A DNA stretch of 64,000 nucleotides from JAYPAN01 sp049597955 (GTDB lineage Bacteria > Pseudomonadota > Alphaproteobacteria > RS24), in contig JBMYND010000009.1 of assembly GCA_049597955.1 (NCBI GenBank), positions 4,637 to 68,636 on the forward strand, in the 5' to 3' direction. The notes beneath the pieces are model-generated. The model saw nothing but the letters and a program-made list of their open reading frames with translations, did no database searches and was not told where the DNA came from. The first letter of the stretch is position 1. Every line of letters starts with the position of its first letter. A program made the translations under genes and the position numbers. Positions 9,090 to 17,711 of the stretch are shown here, piece after piece.

Positions 9090-11050
9090 CCATGCCGCAA
9101 ATCCGGTGCCGTTGCTTCCAGCGCCAATGCTTGGGCCACTTCATCAAGGCCAAGCACTTGCTGGTCTTTCGAGCCCAAACGCCGCATGGAGACGGTTTGC
9201 CCTTCCGCCTCACGCATGCCAACCGCCAATATCACCGGCACTTTGGCAACCGAATGTTCGCGCACTTTATAATTGATTTTCTCATTGCGCGTATCGGCGC
9301 GGGCGCGCAAACCAACGGCTTTCAGCGCATCTACCACTTGCGCGGCATAAGTGTCGGCCTCAGTGGTAATCGGGCAAACCACAACCTGCTCCGGCGCCAG
9401 CCAGAGCGGCAATTTGCCGGCATAGCTTTCAATCATAATGCCGATAAACCGTTCCAGCGTGCCGAGCACGGCGCGGTGCAACATAACCGGCCGGTGCTTA
9501 TTGCCATCCTCGCCAATATAGGCAGCGTCAAGACGTTCGGGCAGCACAAAGTCCAATTGCAGCGTGCCGCATTGCCATGTGCGGCCAATCGCATCGCGCA
9601 AATGATATTCAATTTTCGGGCCGTAAAACGCGCCCTCATTGGGCAATTCTTCCCAATCCAGCCCCGCCGCTTTCAACGCCGCGCGCAAGCCGTCTTCCGC
9701 CCTGTCCCAGACCGCGTCATCACCGGCGCGCAAATCCGGGCGCAGCGCCAGTTTCACCGAAACATCGGTAAAGCCCAAATCATCATAAACACTTGTCACC
9801 AATTGGCAGAATGCCACCGCCTCGTCGATAATCTGGTCTTCGCGGCAGAAAATATGCGCGTCATCCTGCGTCATTTGGCGCACCCGCATCAGCCCGTGCA
9901 AAGCCCCATGCGCTTCATTGCGGTGGCAGCAGCCAAATTCGGCCATGCGTATTGGCAAGTCGCGATAGCTTTTAATACCCTGTTTGAAAATCTGCACATG
10001 GGCCGGGCAATTCATTGGCTTGAGCGCCATTAAATCAGCCTTGCCCGACAGCACATTCTGGCCATCTTCAACCGAGGGCACTTCATCGGGCACGACAAAC
10101 ATATTTTCGCGGAATTTCTCCCAATGGCCCGATTGCTCCCAAAACCGCCGGTCGAGCACTTGCGGGGTTTTGACTTCCTGATAATCCGCGCCGTCCAAGC
10201 GTCGCCGAATATATTGCTCAAGCGCCTGCCAAATAATATAGCCCTTTGGATGCCAGAACACCGAGCCTTGCGCCTCTTCCTGCAAGTGAAATAAATCCAT
10301 TTCCCGGCCCAAGCGGCGATGGTCGCGCTTTTCGGCCTCTTCCACCATATGCAGATAGGCTTTCAAGTCCTTTTCACTGCCCCAACACGTGCCGTAAATG
10401 CGTTGCAGCATTTCATTATTGCTGTCGCCGCGCCAGTAAGCGCCGGCCAGCTTGGTCAGCTTGAAGGCTTTGCCCAGCCTGCCGGTGGACGGCAAATGCG
10501 GGCCACGGCACAAATCTTTCCAATTGCCCTGCCGGTAAACCGTAACCTCTTCATCGCCGGGAATGGAGGCAATGATTTCGGCCTTATATTCTTCGCCAAT
10601 CTCGCGGAAATGGGCGACCGCTTCGGCCCTGTCCCAAACTTCGCGAATAATCGCTTCATCGCGGTCAACAATCTCACGCATCCGCGCTTCAATGGCCTCC
10701 AAATCATCAAGGCTGAACGGGGTCGCGCGGGCGAAATCATAATAAAAGCCGTTTTCAATCACCGGCCCTATCGTCACTTGCGTATCGGGAAATAATTCCT
10801 GCACCGCCTCGGCCAGCACATGGGCGCAATCATGGCGCAATAAGTCAACGCCCTCAGCATCATTGGCGGTAATCACGGCGACATTGGCATCGCCCTCTAT
10901 CAGCGTGGACAGGTCAACCAATTCGCCATTCAGTTTCAGTGCCAGCGCCTTTTTGGCCAGCGATTTGGAAATCGACTCGGCAAAAGCCGCACCGCTCAGC
11001 GGCGCGTCAAACTCGCGGGTCGCCCCGTCAGGCAGGGTCAGTTTTATCAT
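9086..11050 (-). CDS. thrS: threonine--tRNA ligase
   Basis: Charges tRNA-Thr. The 654-residue product has the full bacterial architecture: TGS domain (about 1-62), editing domain with HDCAH near residue 74, class II catalytic core with MNCPAHVQIFK, the motif-2 loop around RNEAHGALHGLMRVR, and a C-terminal anticodon-binding domain (PLWLAPEQVVVCPIT onward). Length is normal. It overlaps the 3' end of yidD by 23 bp on the same strand, so translation is probably coupled. This yidD-thrS adjacency is common in Alphaproteobacteria. Confidence 0.98.
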   Translation of the reverse strand: MIKLTLPDGATREFDAPLSGAAFAESISKSLAKKALALKLNGELVDLSTLIEGDANVAVITANDAEGVDLLRHDCAHVLAEAVQELFPDTQVTIGPVIENGFYYDFARATPFSLDDLEAIEARMREIVDRDEAIIREVWDRAEAVAHFREIGEEYKAEIIASIPGDEEVTVYRQGNWKDLCRGPHLPSTGRLGKAFKLTKLAGAYWRGDSNNEMLQRIYGTCWGSEKDLKAYLHMVEEAEKRDHRRLGREMDLFHLQEEAQGSVFWHPKGYIIWQALEQYIRRRLDGADYQEVKTPQVLDRRFWEQSGHWEKFRENMFVVPDEVPSVEDGQNVLSGKADLMALKPMNCPAHVQIFKQGIKSYRDLPIRMAEFGCCHRNEAHGALHGLMRVRQMTQDDAHIFCREDQIIDEAVAFCQLVTSVYDDLGFTDVSVKLALRPDLRAGDDAVWDRAEDGLRAALKAAGLDWEELPNEGAFYGPKIEYHLRDAIGRTWQCGTLQLDFVLPERLDAAYIGEDGNKHRPVMLHRAVLGTLERFIGIMIESYAGKLPLWLAPEQVVVCPITTEADTYAAQVVDALKAVGLRARADTRNEKINYKVREHSVAKVPVILAVGMREAEGQTVSMRRLGSKDQQVLGLDEVAQALALEATAPDLRHG

Positions 11051-11357
11051 TTTTCTCGTCCAATTTCTCGTCAGCGGAATTCACTCTCCAAGGGGCATAG
11101 CAAGGTGCGCGGCAAATCTCAACCGGTACCGGGTCAAAACCTGACCCCGCCCCCAATCTTTCAATCGGATGACAGCGCGCCAGCCGCTTGAGCGCCAGCC
11201 ACAAGCCCGCCCAAGCGCCATGCGCGCGCACCGCATCGAGCGCATATTCCGAGCATGTCGGCTGAAACCGGCAGCGCGGCCCCAGCAAGGGCGACACAAA
11301 CAGCCGGTAAATATGCACCGGAATTGTGACAATCAGACTGGCAAGACGGTTGAGCAT
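11028..11357 (-). CDS. yidD: membrane protein insertion efficiency factor YidD
   Basis: Small membrane-associated protein that assists YidC-dependent insertion of inner-membrane proteins. The 109 residues contain the YidD core: an amphipathic start (IVTIPVHIYRLFVSPLLG), then RCRFQPTCSEYALDAV, GLWLALKRLARCHP and GFDPVP. A charged tail follows (SADEKLDEKNDKTDPA) and overlaps the start of thrS. In relatives the gene upstream is usually the NifU-like gene; here a plus-strand block lies between them. Confidence 0.95.
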   Translation of the reverse strand: MLNRLASLIVTIPVHIYRLFVSPLLGPRCRFQPTCSEYALDAVRAHGAWAGLWLALKRLARCHPIERLGAGSGFDPVPVEICRAPCYAPWRVNSADEKLDEKNDKTDPA

Positions 11358-11411
11358 GGGCGGGTAATTCGGTAGCCTTTACGGGCAGAAGATAAAAGAC
11401 AGGGGTTAACT

Positions 11412-11621
11412 ATGTCGCTATTTGACTGGATTGACAATAAAACGCGAAACTGGCGGTGGTATGATTTCGGCTTGCTGAAAATCTGTGTCGCGGCGTTTGT
11501 GCTGGCGGCGGCCGATTTATGGCCGGCTTTGCTGATGCCGGGCTGGACGGTTTACGGCACGATATTTCTGATAATCTATATCGCGCTATTATTCCGCCTA
11601 TTTGTGTTGAAGCAGGATTGA
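11412..11621 (+). CDS. small membrane protein, unknown
   Basis: A 69-residue protein with two hydrophobic helices (about 22-44 and 46-65) and a charged N-terminus MSLFDWIDNKTRNWRWYDF. I do not recognise a family. The upstream AGGGGTTAACT may act as a weak ribosome binding site. It is divergent from yidD with 54 bp between starts and is the first gene of the plus-strand block that includes the restriction-modification pair. Whether it belongs to that block by origin is unknown. Confidence 0.65.
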   Translation: MSLFDWIDNKTRNWRWYDFGLLKICVAAFVLAAADLWPALLMPGWTVYGTIFLIIYIALLFRLFVLKQD

Positions 11622-11666
11622 GCATTTTGGCGATGATTTTCAGAGCCAGATGATAAACAATGGGCA

Positions 11667-11975
11667 ATGGAAAATCTGACTTACAGTTTTCGCGGTGAAA
11701 TTTGGACGTGGTCGGGCAAAAAGACCGATTGGTTTTTTGTGACCGTGCCGACTGAAATGAGCGCGCATATCCGCTATTTCACCGCCCATGCACAACGCGG
11801 CTTCAAATCGTTGAAAGTGCGCGCGCAAATTGGCGACACTTTTTGGGAAACTTCCGTGTTTCCAAGCAAACAGCGCGAAGCCTATTTGCTGCCGGTGAAA
11901 AAAAGCGTGCGTGAGGCCGAAGCCGTGGACAAAGGCGACAGCCCAGAAGTCACCATCACGATTTTGGGGTTGTGA
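11667..11975 (+). CDS. DUF1905 family protein
   Basis: A 102-residue protein matching DUF1905 by pattern: an N-terminal beta-rich stretch (YSFRGEIWTW, then DWFFVTVPTEMSAHI), a middle KVRAQIGDTFWETSVFPSK, and the hallmark LLPVKKSVREAEAVDKGD with a closing VTITIL strand. The molecular function of DUF1905 is unknown. The start codon ATG 11667 has no strong SD in the 45-bp gap from the previous gene. It sits in the same orientation as the methyltransferase gene downstream. Confidence 0.8.
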   Translation: MENLTYSFRGEIWTWSGKKTDWFFVTVPTEMSAHIRYFTAHAQRGFKSLKVRAQIGDTFWETSVFPSKQREAYLLPVKKSVREAEAVDKGDSPEVTITILGL

Positions 11976-12072
11976 GCGTGATATAAAGAGAATAAAGCCG
12001 GCGAAAGGCGATTAAACTTGACCTGCAAAGCTGAATTGGCGAGATTGGCTTTGGAACAAAAGGTGTCCATTT

Positions 12073-13329
12073 ATGTTGCAAAAACCCGCGCCACAATCAG
12101 AGTTTTGGCCCGCACACGCCAAATCGCCACACGCCAAATCGCCAAACAGCGATAATTTCATCTCGGCACTGGCAGAGTTTAATCGGGTCGGCAAACAGAC
12201 CGAGATTTTTGAAGAAGACGGCTTGCGCTATTTCGTCAATGATTATTGGACAGCCGCACAAAGACAATCAAATCGGCTGCACGAAATCAGCTATCGTGCC
12301 TGTTTCAAAGCAGAATTGCCGGATTTTTTCATCCGGCATTTAACGGCAGCGGGCGACAGGGTTTACGACCCTTTTATGGGACGCGGCACAACACCGCTGC
12401 AAGCGGCACTGACCGGGCGCAAGCCTGTCGGCAATGATATAAATCCTTTGAGTGTCATGCTCTTGCGCCCGCGCTTACGCCCCCCCTCTTTGCCTGAAAT
12501 CGCTGCCCGTTTGGATGAAATTGATTGGGACTGGCAGGGCGATATGGATGAGGGGTTGCTGGTATTTTATCACCCGAAAACATTGCGCCATATTCACGCC
12601 CTCAAATATCATTTGCTCAATGCGCTGCAAGATGAGAGCCATATCAATCCGGTGGATGACTGGATTAGAATGGTGGCGCTGAACCGGCTGACCGGCCATT
12701 CATCCGGCTTTTTCTCAGTCTATACATTGCCGCCAAATCAGGCTGTCAGCATCGACCGGCAGGCGCGCATAAATGAAAAAAGGCAGCAAACCCCGCCTGA
12801 GCGCAATGTTAAGGAAATCATACTGAAAAAATCGAAAGTCCTGCTCAGCCGGTCAGAAGGCTTTTCGTGTTCGGATTTCACGCTTGGCACGGCACCGGCT
12901 GAACAGACCGACTATATCGCCGCCAACAGTATTGATTTGGTCGTCACTTCGCCGCCCTTTTTGGATGTTGTGCAATATGCGCAAGATAATTGGCTGCGCT
13001 GCTGGTTTGCCGATATTGACGCGCAGACAGTCCCCATATCCATGTGCCGAAATGTTGCGGCATGGACGCAATTTACCCGCAACACGCTTGAAGAATTGAC
13101 GCGGCTGGTCAAGCCCGGCGGCCATATAGCCTATGAGGTGGGGGAAGTGAGAAACGGGAAAATCTTGCTGGAAAAACATGTGGCGCAAGCCGCAGCCGGG
13201 CTGCCTTTGCAGATTTTGGGCGTCATTGTTAACCAGCAAAACTTCACCAAAACCTCAAATTGCTGGGGCGTTGGCAATAATAAAAAAGGCACAAATTCAA
13301 ACCGTATTGTGCTGATGCGGAGGCGTTAA
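12073..13329 (+). CDS. DNA methyltransferase, N4-cytosine/N6-adenine type
   Basis: Predicted modification enzyme of a restriction-modification pair (418 aa). The AdoMet-binding motif I is DPFMGRGTT (residues 99-107), followed by a GNDINPLS acidic loop. The catalytic motif IV is TSPPF (292-296), with VKPGG at 347-350 after it. Motif I precedes motif IV, with some 185 residues between them that may hold the target-recognition region. The N-terminus carries a tandem HAKSP repeat. The gene's TAA stop directly abuts the ATG of the endonuclease gene. Lysine, asparagine and A/T-ending codons are more frequent than in the neighbours, suggesting transfer. Recognition sequence unknown. Confidence 0.9.
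   Translation: MLQKPAPQSEFWPAHAKSPHAKSPNSDNFISALAEFNRVGKQTEIFEEDGLRYFVNDYWTAAQRQSNRLHEISYRACFKAELPDFFIRHLTAAGDRVYDPFMGRGTTPLQAALTGRKPVGNDINPLSVMLLRPRLRPPSLPEIAARLDEIDWDWQGDMDEGLLVFYHPKTLRHIHALKYHLLNALQDESHINPVDDWIRMVALNRLTGHSSGFFSVYTLPPNQAVSIDRQARINEKRQQTPPERNVKEIILKKSKVLLSRSEGFSCSDFTLGTAPAEQTDYIAANSIDLVVTSPPFLDVVQYAQDNWLRCWFADIDAQTVPISMCRNVAAWTQFTRNTLEELTRLVKPGGHIAYEVGEVRNGKILLEKHVAQAAAGLPLQILGVIVNQQNFTKTSNCWGVGNNKKGTNSNRIVLMRRR
12113..12142 (+). repeat. 15-bp exact tandem repeat in methyltransferase N-terminus
   Basis: Two exact copies of CACACGCCAAATCGC lie head to tail (12113-12127 and 12128-12142). They encode HAKSP twice. The unit is five codons, so copy-number change keeps the reading frame and would only alter linker length. 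Confidence 0.9.
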
Positions 13330-13962
13330 ATGAGCAAGCCATCGGTGCAGGATTTGAAACATATTCTGCAAACATTGAAAAAGCACGATACGAAAAATGT
13401 TGATTTTCCGACCATAATTCAGGCTTTCAGCGATAAACAAGTCATCAAATATGACCCCAAGCATGACACGCGCCTTGTCGCTGACCTAAAGGACGATAAA
13501 GAGGCCTGTGTGCGGGCGGTGACACAAAATCGCGTCCAAAGCAAAAGGGTGAATGAGGTTGGCAATTATATTGAGCAACCGCTAATGGACGCCATCAATA
13601 CCAGCCCGTCATCGCTTCGGGCGCAAAGACCGGAAACGGCAATGGGCAAGCAAAAAGCCACCGGCTATCCCGATATTCTTATTTTTGACGGCGAAGACCG
13701 ACCGACTTATTTGGAAGTCAAAACCTATAATCCGGCCAATAAAGCCACCACACAAAGGTCATTTTACCTGTCCCCTTCCGATGATTTCAAAGTCGTGCAT
13801 GACGCGCGCCATTTTCTGGTGGCTTTTGAAATGGACAATGAAGGGCAATTTTATTGGCCGAAAACCTATACGCTGGTCGATTTGCACGATTTGAGCTGCG
13901 ACATCAAATTTGAGATTAATTCCGACAATAAGCGGCTTTATCAGCAATGCGCGGCATTATAA
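13330..13962 (+). CDS. PD-(D/E)XK restriction endonuclease (putative type II)
   Basis: Predicted cognate nuclease of the upstream methyltransferase (210 aa). The catalytic signature is GYPDILIFDGEDRPTYLEVK: Pro-Asp at 114-115, then Glu129 and Lys131 (E-V-K), spaced as in PD-(D/E)XK nucleases; Glu82 in NYIEQP may be the additional acidic residue. The start follows the methyltransferase stop with no gap, indicating translational coupling. The rest is charged and lysine-rich. I cannot assign a named specificity family. It ends 4 bp before the convergent NifU-like gene. Confidence 0.8.
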   Translation: MSKPSVQDLKHILQTLKKHDTKNVDFPTIIQAFSDKQVIKYDPKHDTRLVADLKDDKEACVRAVTQNRVQSKRVNEVGNYIEQPLMDAINTSPSSLRAQRPETAMGKQKATGYPDILIFDGEDRPTYLEVKTYNPANKATTQRSFYLSPSDDFKVVHDARHFLVAFEMDNEGQFYWPKTYTLVDLHDLSCDIKFEINSDNKRLYQQCAAL

Positions 13963-13966
13963 CCCC

Positions 13967-14410
13967 TCACACGCCCAATTGGGTGAGGCAGTCTTCCACC
14001 GCGTCGAAAGTCAGCAGGGTTGAGGCGTGGCGATTGGGATAGTCGCGCACCGGCTCCAATACTTGCAAATCTTTCCAGCGCGCATCCAGCCCGGCCTTGT
14101 GCGGCGGCGGGGCGGCTTGCTTCAGCATGGCGCGCATGGCAGCGGCCAAATCGCGCAATTCCTGCGGCGTGCTGCCGATAATCTCGCGCGCCATGACCGA
14201 GCTGCTGGCCTGTCCCAGCGCGCAAGCCTCGACAATTTGGGCAAATTCACCGACCCGCCCATCAGCGCCAAGCGACAGTTCAACATGCACTTTCGAGCCG
14301 CACAGGCGCGAGACGGCATCGGCCTTGGCGGCAGGCGCGTCCAAATGGCCGATATGGGGAATATCGGCAGCCAATTGCAAAATGCGCTGATTGTATAAAT
14401 CATTCATCAT
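13967..14410 (-). CDS. NifU/IscU-like iron-sulfur scaffold family protein
   Basis: A 147-residue protein of the IscU/NifU N-terminal fold. It has SRLCGSKVHVELSL (first cysteine, about residue 37) and VEACALGQASSSVMA (second, about 63), both aligning with the cluster-ligand regions of IscU. The third region reads RHASTLL, where IscU has a cysteine in its RRCA-like motif, so one ligand appears to be missing. The protein may be a divergent scaffold or carrier. It is downstream of cysS on the same strand (24-bp gap). In many alphaproteobacteria yidD follows next, but here the inserted block intervenes. Confidence 0.82.
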   Translation of the reverse strand: MMNDLYNQRILQLAADIPHIGHLDAPAAKADAVSRLCGSKVHVELSLGADGRVGEFAQIVEACALGQASSSVMAREIIGSTPQELRDLAAAMRAMLKQAAPPPHKAGLDARWKDLQVLEPVRDYPNRHASTLLTFDAVEDCLTQLGV

Positions 14411-14434
14411 GGGTTTAAGATAAGACTTTGCCGC

Positions 14435-15781
14435 CTATCTTGCGAGGTGCCATTTTGTCCCTTCGGGCGTGTCTTCAATCACCACGCCCATTTCGGTTAA
14501 TTTATCGCGCACCGCATCGGCAGCGGCAAAATCACGCGCGGCGCGGGCGGCAGCGCGCTCTTGCAGCAATTGTTCCACCGCGGCAGCGTCAATATCGCCC
14601 GGCTCTACGGCAAACCAATCTTCCGGCGGTTGCTGCAAAATACCCATAATCGCCCCGGCAGCCAAAAGCGCGCCCTTGTCTTGCGGTGTGTGCAGGTTTT
14701 TGGCCAGCGTGAATAATTCCGCCAGCGCCTTGGCGGTGTTCAAATCATCGGCCAAAGCGGCCATGAAACCGGCAGGCGGGTCGGCCACGACCGTTTCCAT
14801 ATCCGCCGCATCGCGCAATGCGCCATAAAGCCGGTCGAGATTCTTCACCGATTGCTCCAGCAATTGCGGGGTGAAATCAAGCACTTGCCGATAATGGCCT
14901 TGCAGCAAAGCCAGCCTTATCGCCTCGCCCGGCGTGTCGGCCAGCAAATCCTTGACCAAAGCGATATTGCCCAAGGATTTCGACATTTTCTCGCCGGATA
15001 TATTAAGCATGCCATTATGCAGCCAGAAGCGGGCAAGCGGCGCATTATGCGCGCAGCGGCTTTGCGCACATTCATTTTCATGATGCGGAAACAATAAATC
15101 CGCCCCGCCGCCGTGAATGTCAATCGTTGTGCCAAGATGTTCGGCAATCATTGCCGAGCATTCAATATGCCAGCCGGGCCGTCCCCTGCCCCATTGGCTG
15201 TCCCAGCCCGGCAATTCGGGCGGCGAGGGTTTCCACAGCACAAAATCACCGGGATTTTTCTTATAGGGCGCAATTTCGACCCGCGCACCGGCCAGCATAT
15301 CGTCAAGGCTGCGATTGGACAGGCCGCCATAGGCATCATCCTTGCTGACATCAAACAGCACATGACCTTCTGCCGCATAGGCATGGCCGCTTGCGACCAG
15401 CGCCTCCATCATCGCCAACATAGCGCCAATATGGTCGGTGGCGCGCGGCTCAATATCGGGCGGCAAAACCCCCAAAGCGCCCATATCGGTCATATATTGT
15501 GCGTAATAGCGTTCGGTTATCACGCTGATATCGACCCCTTCTTCGGCGGCGCGGGCGTTAATTTTATCATCAATATCGGTGATATTGCGGGCATAGGTGA
15601 CTTTCGGGTAAAGCCGCCGAAGCAGGCGCACCAGCACATCAAACACCACAGCAGGGCGCGCATTGCCAATATGCGCCGCGCCATAAACGGTCGGGCCGCA
15701 CACATAGATGCGCAGATGGGCCGGGTCAGCAGGCGCAAAATCCTGTTTTTGGCGGGTCAAATTATTATGCAAGCGCAACAT
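14435..15781 (-). CDS. cysS: cysteine--tRNA ligase
   Basis: Charges tRNA-Cys. The 448-residue class I synthetase starts at ATG 15781 (MLRLHNNL), as an 18-residue upstream extension is not family-like. It shows CGPTVYGAAHIGNARP (zinc Cys and HIGH-type motif), the second zinc region with GWHIECSAM and LLFPHHENECAQS, and the KMSKS loop (EKMSKSLGN). The C-terminal helical DALR-like and anticodon parts are present. Length is slightly short of the E. coli enzyme. It precedes the NifU-like gene on the same transcript. Confidence 0.97.
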   Translation of the reverse strand: MLRLHNNLTRQKQDFAPADPAHLRIYVCGPTVYGAAHIGNARPAVVFDVLVRLLRRLYPKVTYARNITDIDDKINARAAEEGVDISVITERYYAQYMTDMGALGVLPPDIEPRATDHIGAMLAMMEALVASGHAYAAEGHVLFDVSKDDAYGGLSNRSLDDMLAGARVEIAPYKKNPGDFVLWKPSPPELPGWDSQWGRGRPGWHIECSAMIAEHLGTTIDIHGGGADLLFPHHENECAQSRCAHNAPLARFWLHNGMLNISGEKMSKSLGNIALVKDLLADTPGEAIRLALLQGHYRQVLDFTPQLLEQSVKNLDRLYGALRDAADMETVVADPPAGFMAALADDLNTAKALAELFTLAKNLHTPQDKGALLAAGAIMGILQQPPEDWFAVEPGDIDAAAVEQLLQERAAARAARDFAAADAVRDKLTEMGVVIEDTPEGTKWHLAR

Positions 15782-16068
15782 GGCCGCACCATAAGCGAGC
15801 CACCCCCCGCGCTGCAAGCAATGATTGATTTGCAATTGTGAACCATGAGCCTAAATTAAACGTATCAAGTTTTGGCTGCGGACCGTGTCCTGTCGTCGCA
15901 TTGGTGCTTTGATTTTGCATTTTGGCAAAACACTGTGCATATTTTTGCAGAGGGCTTTTCATCCGTATCATGTCATAAGGCATGACCGCCGGGGGCCAGA
16001 GAGTTTGCGGGCAATCCCGGCATGCCTGACGAATACCGGGACGTATTTCCCGTAGGGTGAGGCAAATT

Positions 16069-16695
16069 ATGGATGCTTTTATCGAAGGCGGAAAACCGCC
16101 TGCAGTTAGAGAACGGGACATTAAAGTGGATAAACCTTCACGCGAAGAGGCGGAAGCCGCAGTTCGGACACTGATTGCCTGGGCCGGAGACAATCCGGAC
16201 AGGGAGGGGCTGGTTGATACGCCCAAGCGCGTTGTCAGCGCCTATCAAGAGTTTTTCGCCGGTTATGAAGAAGACCCGGAAGCCGTTCTGGGCCGCACTT
16301 TTGAAGATGTAGAAGGCTATGACGATATGGTCATGCTGCGCGATATTGCGCTGGAAAGCCATTGCGAGCATCACATGGTCGCCATTCTCGGCAAAGTGCA
16401 TATTGCCTATCTGCCGGTAGATAAAGTGGTCGGCATTTCCAAATTGGCGCGGGTGATTGAGATTTTCGCCAAACGCCTGCAAACGCAGGAAACCATGACG
16501 GCGCAAATTGTTGATTGCATCCAGCGCGTGCTGGAACCGGCCGGTATCGCCATTTTGGTTGATGCCAAGCACCAATGCATGACAACGCGCGGCATTAAAA
16601 AACCGGATGTGGCCACGATTACCACGCAATTTACCGGTGTTTTTGCCGAAGATCCGAAAATGGAAGCGCGTTTCCTTGCCATGGTCAGCCGCTAG
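16069..16695 (+). CDS. folE: GTP cyclohydrolase I
   Basis: Converts GTP to 7,8-dihydroneopterin triphosphate, the first step of folate synthesis. The 208-residue product starts at ATG 16069, with GGTGAGG eight bases upstream; an in-frame GTG at 16057 is less likely. Zinc ligands lie in ESHCEHHM and HQCMTTRG, and the substrate-binding GISKLAR motif is intact. The 287-bp gap from cysS holds no gene. It contains an inverted repeat TCCCGG/CCGGGA about 40 bases upstream of the start that may be a leader hairpin. Confidence 0.96.
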   Translation: MDAFIEGGKPPAVRERDIKVDKPSREEAEAAVRTLIAWAGDNPDREGLVDTPKRVVSAYQEFFAGYEEDPEAVLGRTFEDVEGYDDMVMLRDIALESHCEHHMVAILGKVHIAYLPVDKVVGISKLARVIEIFAKRLQTQETMTAQIVDCIQRVLEPAGIAILVDAKHQCMTTRGIKKPDVATITTQFTGVFAEDPKMEARFLAMVSR

Positions 16696-16733
16696 CCTTA
16701 TAAGTCCGACTGTTCCAACTGAAGAGGACAGTT

Positions 16734-17210
16734 ATGACCGGTATTTTTGCGCAACGCGAAACTGTTGAACAGGTTGAAGAAGGCCATGAGCTGGCGCCGA
16801 AATTCGACGCCAATGGCCTGATACCCGCCGTTACCACTGATTATGACAGCGGTGAATTGCTGATGCATGGCTATATGAATGAAGAAGCCTTGCAAAAATC
16901 CATCGCCACCGGTGAAGCGCATTATTATTCGCGTTCGCGCGCGGCGATATGGCATAAGGGCGCAACGTCGGGCTTGGTGCAGCATATTGTCGAAATGCGC
17001 ATTGATGATGACCAGGATTGCGTCTGGATGCGGGTGCGCGTGGGTGGCAATGGCGCAAGCTGCCATGTTGGCTATCGCTCCTGCTTCTACCGTTCCCTGC
17101 CAACCGGAAGCCTGCCCGACAGCCCGGTCACGCTGACTTTCGAGGAAGATGAAAAAGTCTTCGACCCGGTTGCGGTTTATGGCGACGCTCCCAATCCGAC
17201 CAAGCTCTAG
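16734..17210 (+). CDS. hisI: phosphoribosyl-AMP cyclohydrolase
   Basis: Opens the adenine ring of phosphoribosyl-AMP in histidine synthesis. The 158-residue product is the stand-alone HisI type without a fused HisE. It shows MHGYMNEEALQKSIATG, YYSRSRAAIWHKGATSG, DDDQDCVWMRV (metal-binding Asp/Cys) and SCHVGYRSCFYR, the standard zinc-ligand region. GAGGACAG precedes the ATG. It sits 38 bp after folE on the same strand and ends 3 bp from the convergent CBS gene. Confidence 0.96.
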   Translation: MTGIFAQRETVEQVEEGHELAPKFDANGLIPAVTTDYDSGELLMHGYMNEEALQKSIATGEAHYYSRSRAAIWHKGATSGLVQHIVEMRIDDDQDCVWMRVRVGGNGASCHVGYRSCFYRSLPTGSLPDSPVTLTFEEDEKVFDPVAVYGDAPNPTKL

Positions 17211-17213
17211 GCG

Positions 17214-17645
17214 TCAGCCGGTTTTGATATAATCGCGCAGAGCTTGGGCTTCAAGCTCGGTCTGGTTGATGCGGAAATTGACCAAATCACCAATTGATAC
17301 AATGCCGCATAACACATCATCGCGCATGACCGGCAAATGGCGGAACCGCTTTTCCGTCATAATTTCCATCGCCTCATCGACCGAAGTTTCCGGACTTATG
17401 CTTTGCGGGCGCGGCGTCATATGGCGCGACAAAGCATCGTCAAGGATTGCAGCATCGCCTTCGGCCAAAGCGCGCATAACATCGCGCTCGGTGAATATGC
17501 CCTGGCACCCATCACCACCCCCGGCGACAACCAGCGCACCAATTTGGCGGCGCGCCATTACCCGCAAGGCTTCGCGCACTGTCTGATTGCCGTCAATGGC
17601 AATCACATCAGCACCTTTATTGTTCAAAATGGCTTTTATGCTCAT
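17214..17645 (-). CDS. CBS-domain pair protein
   Basis: A 143-residue protein made of two CBS domains (about residues 8-65 and 73-130), the Bateman module that binds adenine nucleotides. The first contains TVREALRVMARRQIGALVVAG and IFTERDVMRALA; the second SVDEAMEIMTEKRFRHLPV and IVSIGDLVNF. No catalytic domain is attached, so it is a free-standing sensor or regulator of unknown partner. A good SD (AGAGGTG) precedes the ATG. Upstream, an inverted repeat CCTGTC/GACAGG (17661-17679) could be an operator. Confidence 0.9.
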   Translation of the reverse strand: MSIKAILNNKGADVIAIDGNQTVREALRVMARRQIGALVVAGGGDGCQGIFTERDVMRALAEGDAAILDDALSRHMTPRPQSISPETSVDEAMEIMTEKRFRHLPVMRDDVLCGIVSIGDLVNFRINQTELEAQALRDYIKTG

Positions 17646-17711
17646 GCATCACCTCTTTCTCCTGTCATAGTGCGACAGGCTGCCGCACATGGCAAGCCAT
17701 AAGAAGGGCGA

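Noticed and set aside
9092..10033. 313-codon open frame on the plus strand
   Set aside because: Antisense to thrS, composition typical of a shadow frame, no motif.
15113..15841. 242-codon open frame on the plus strand
   Set aside because: Antisense to cysS, which has its zinc and KMSKS motifs.
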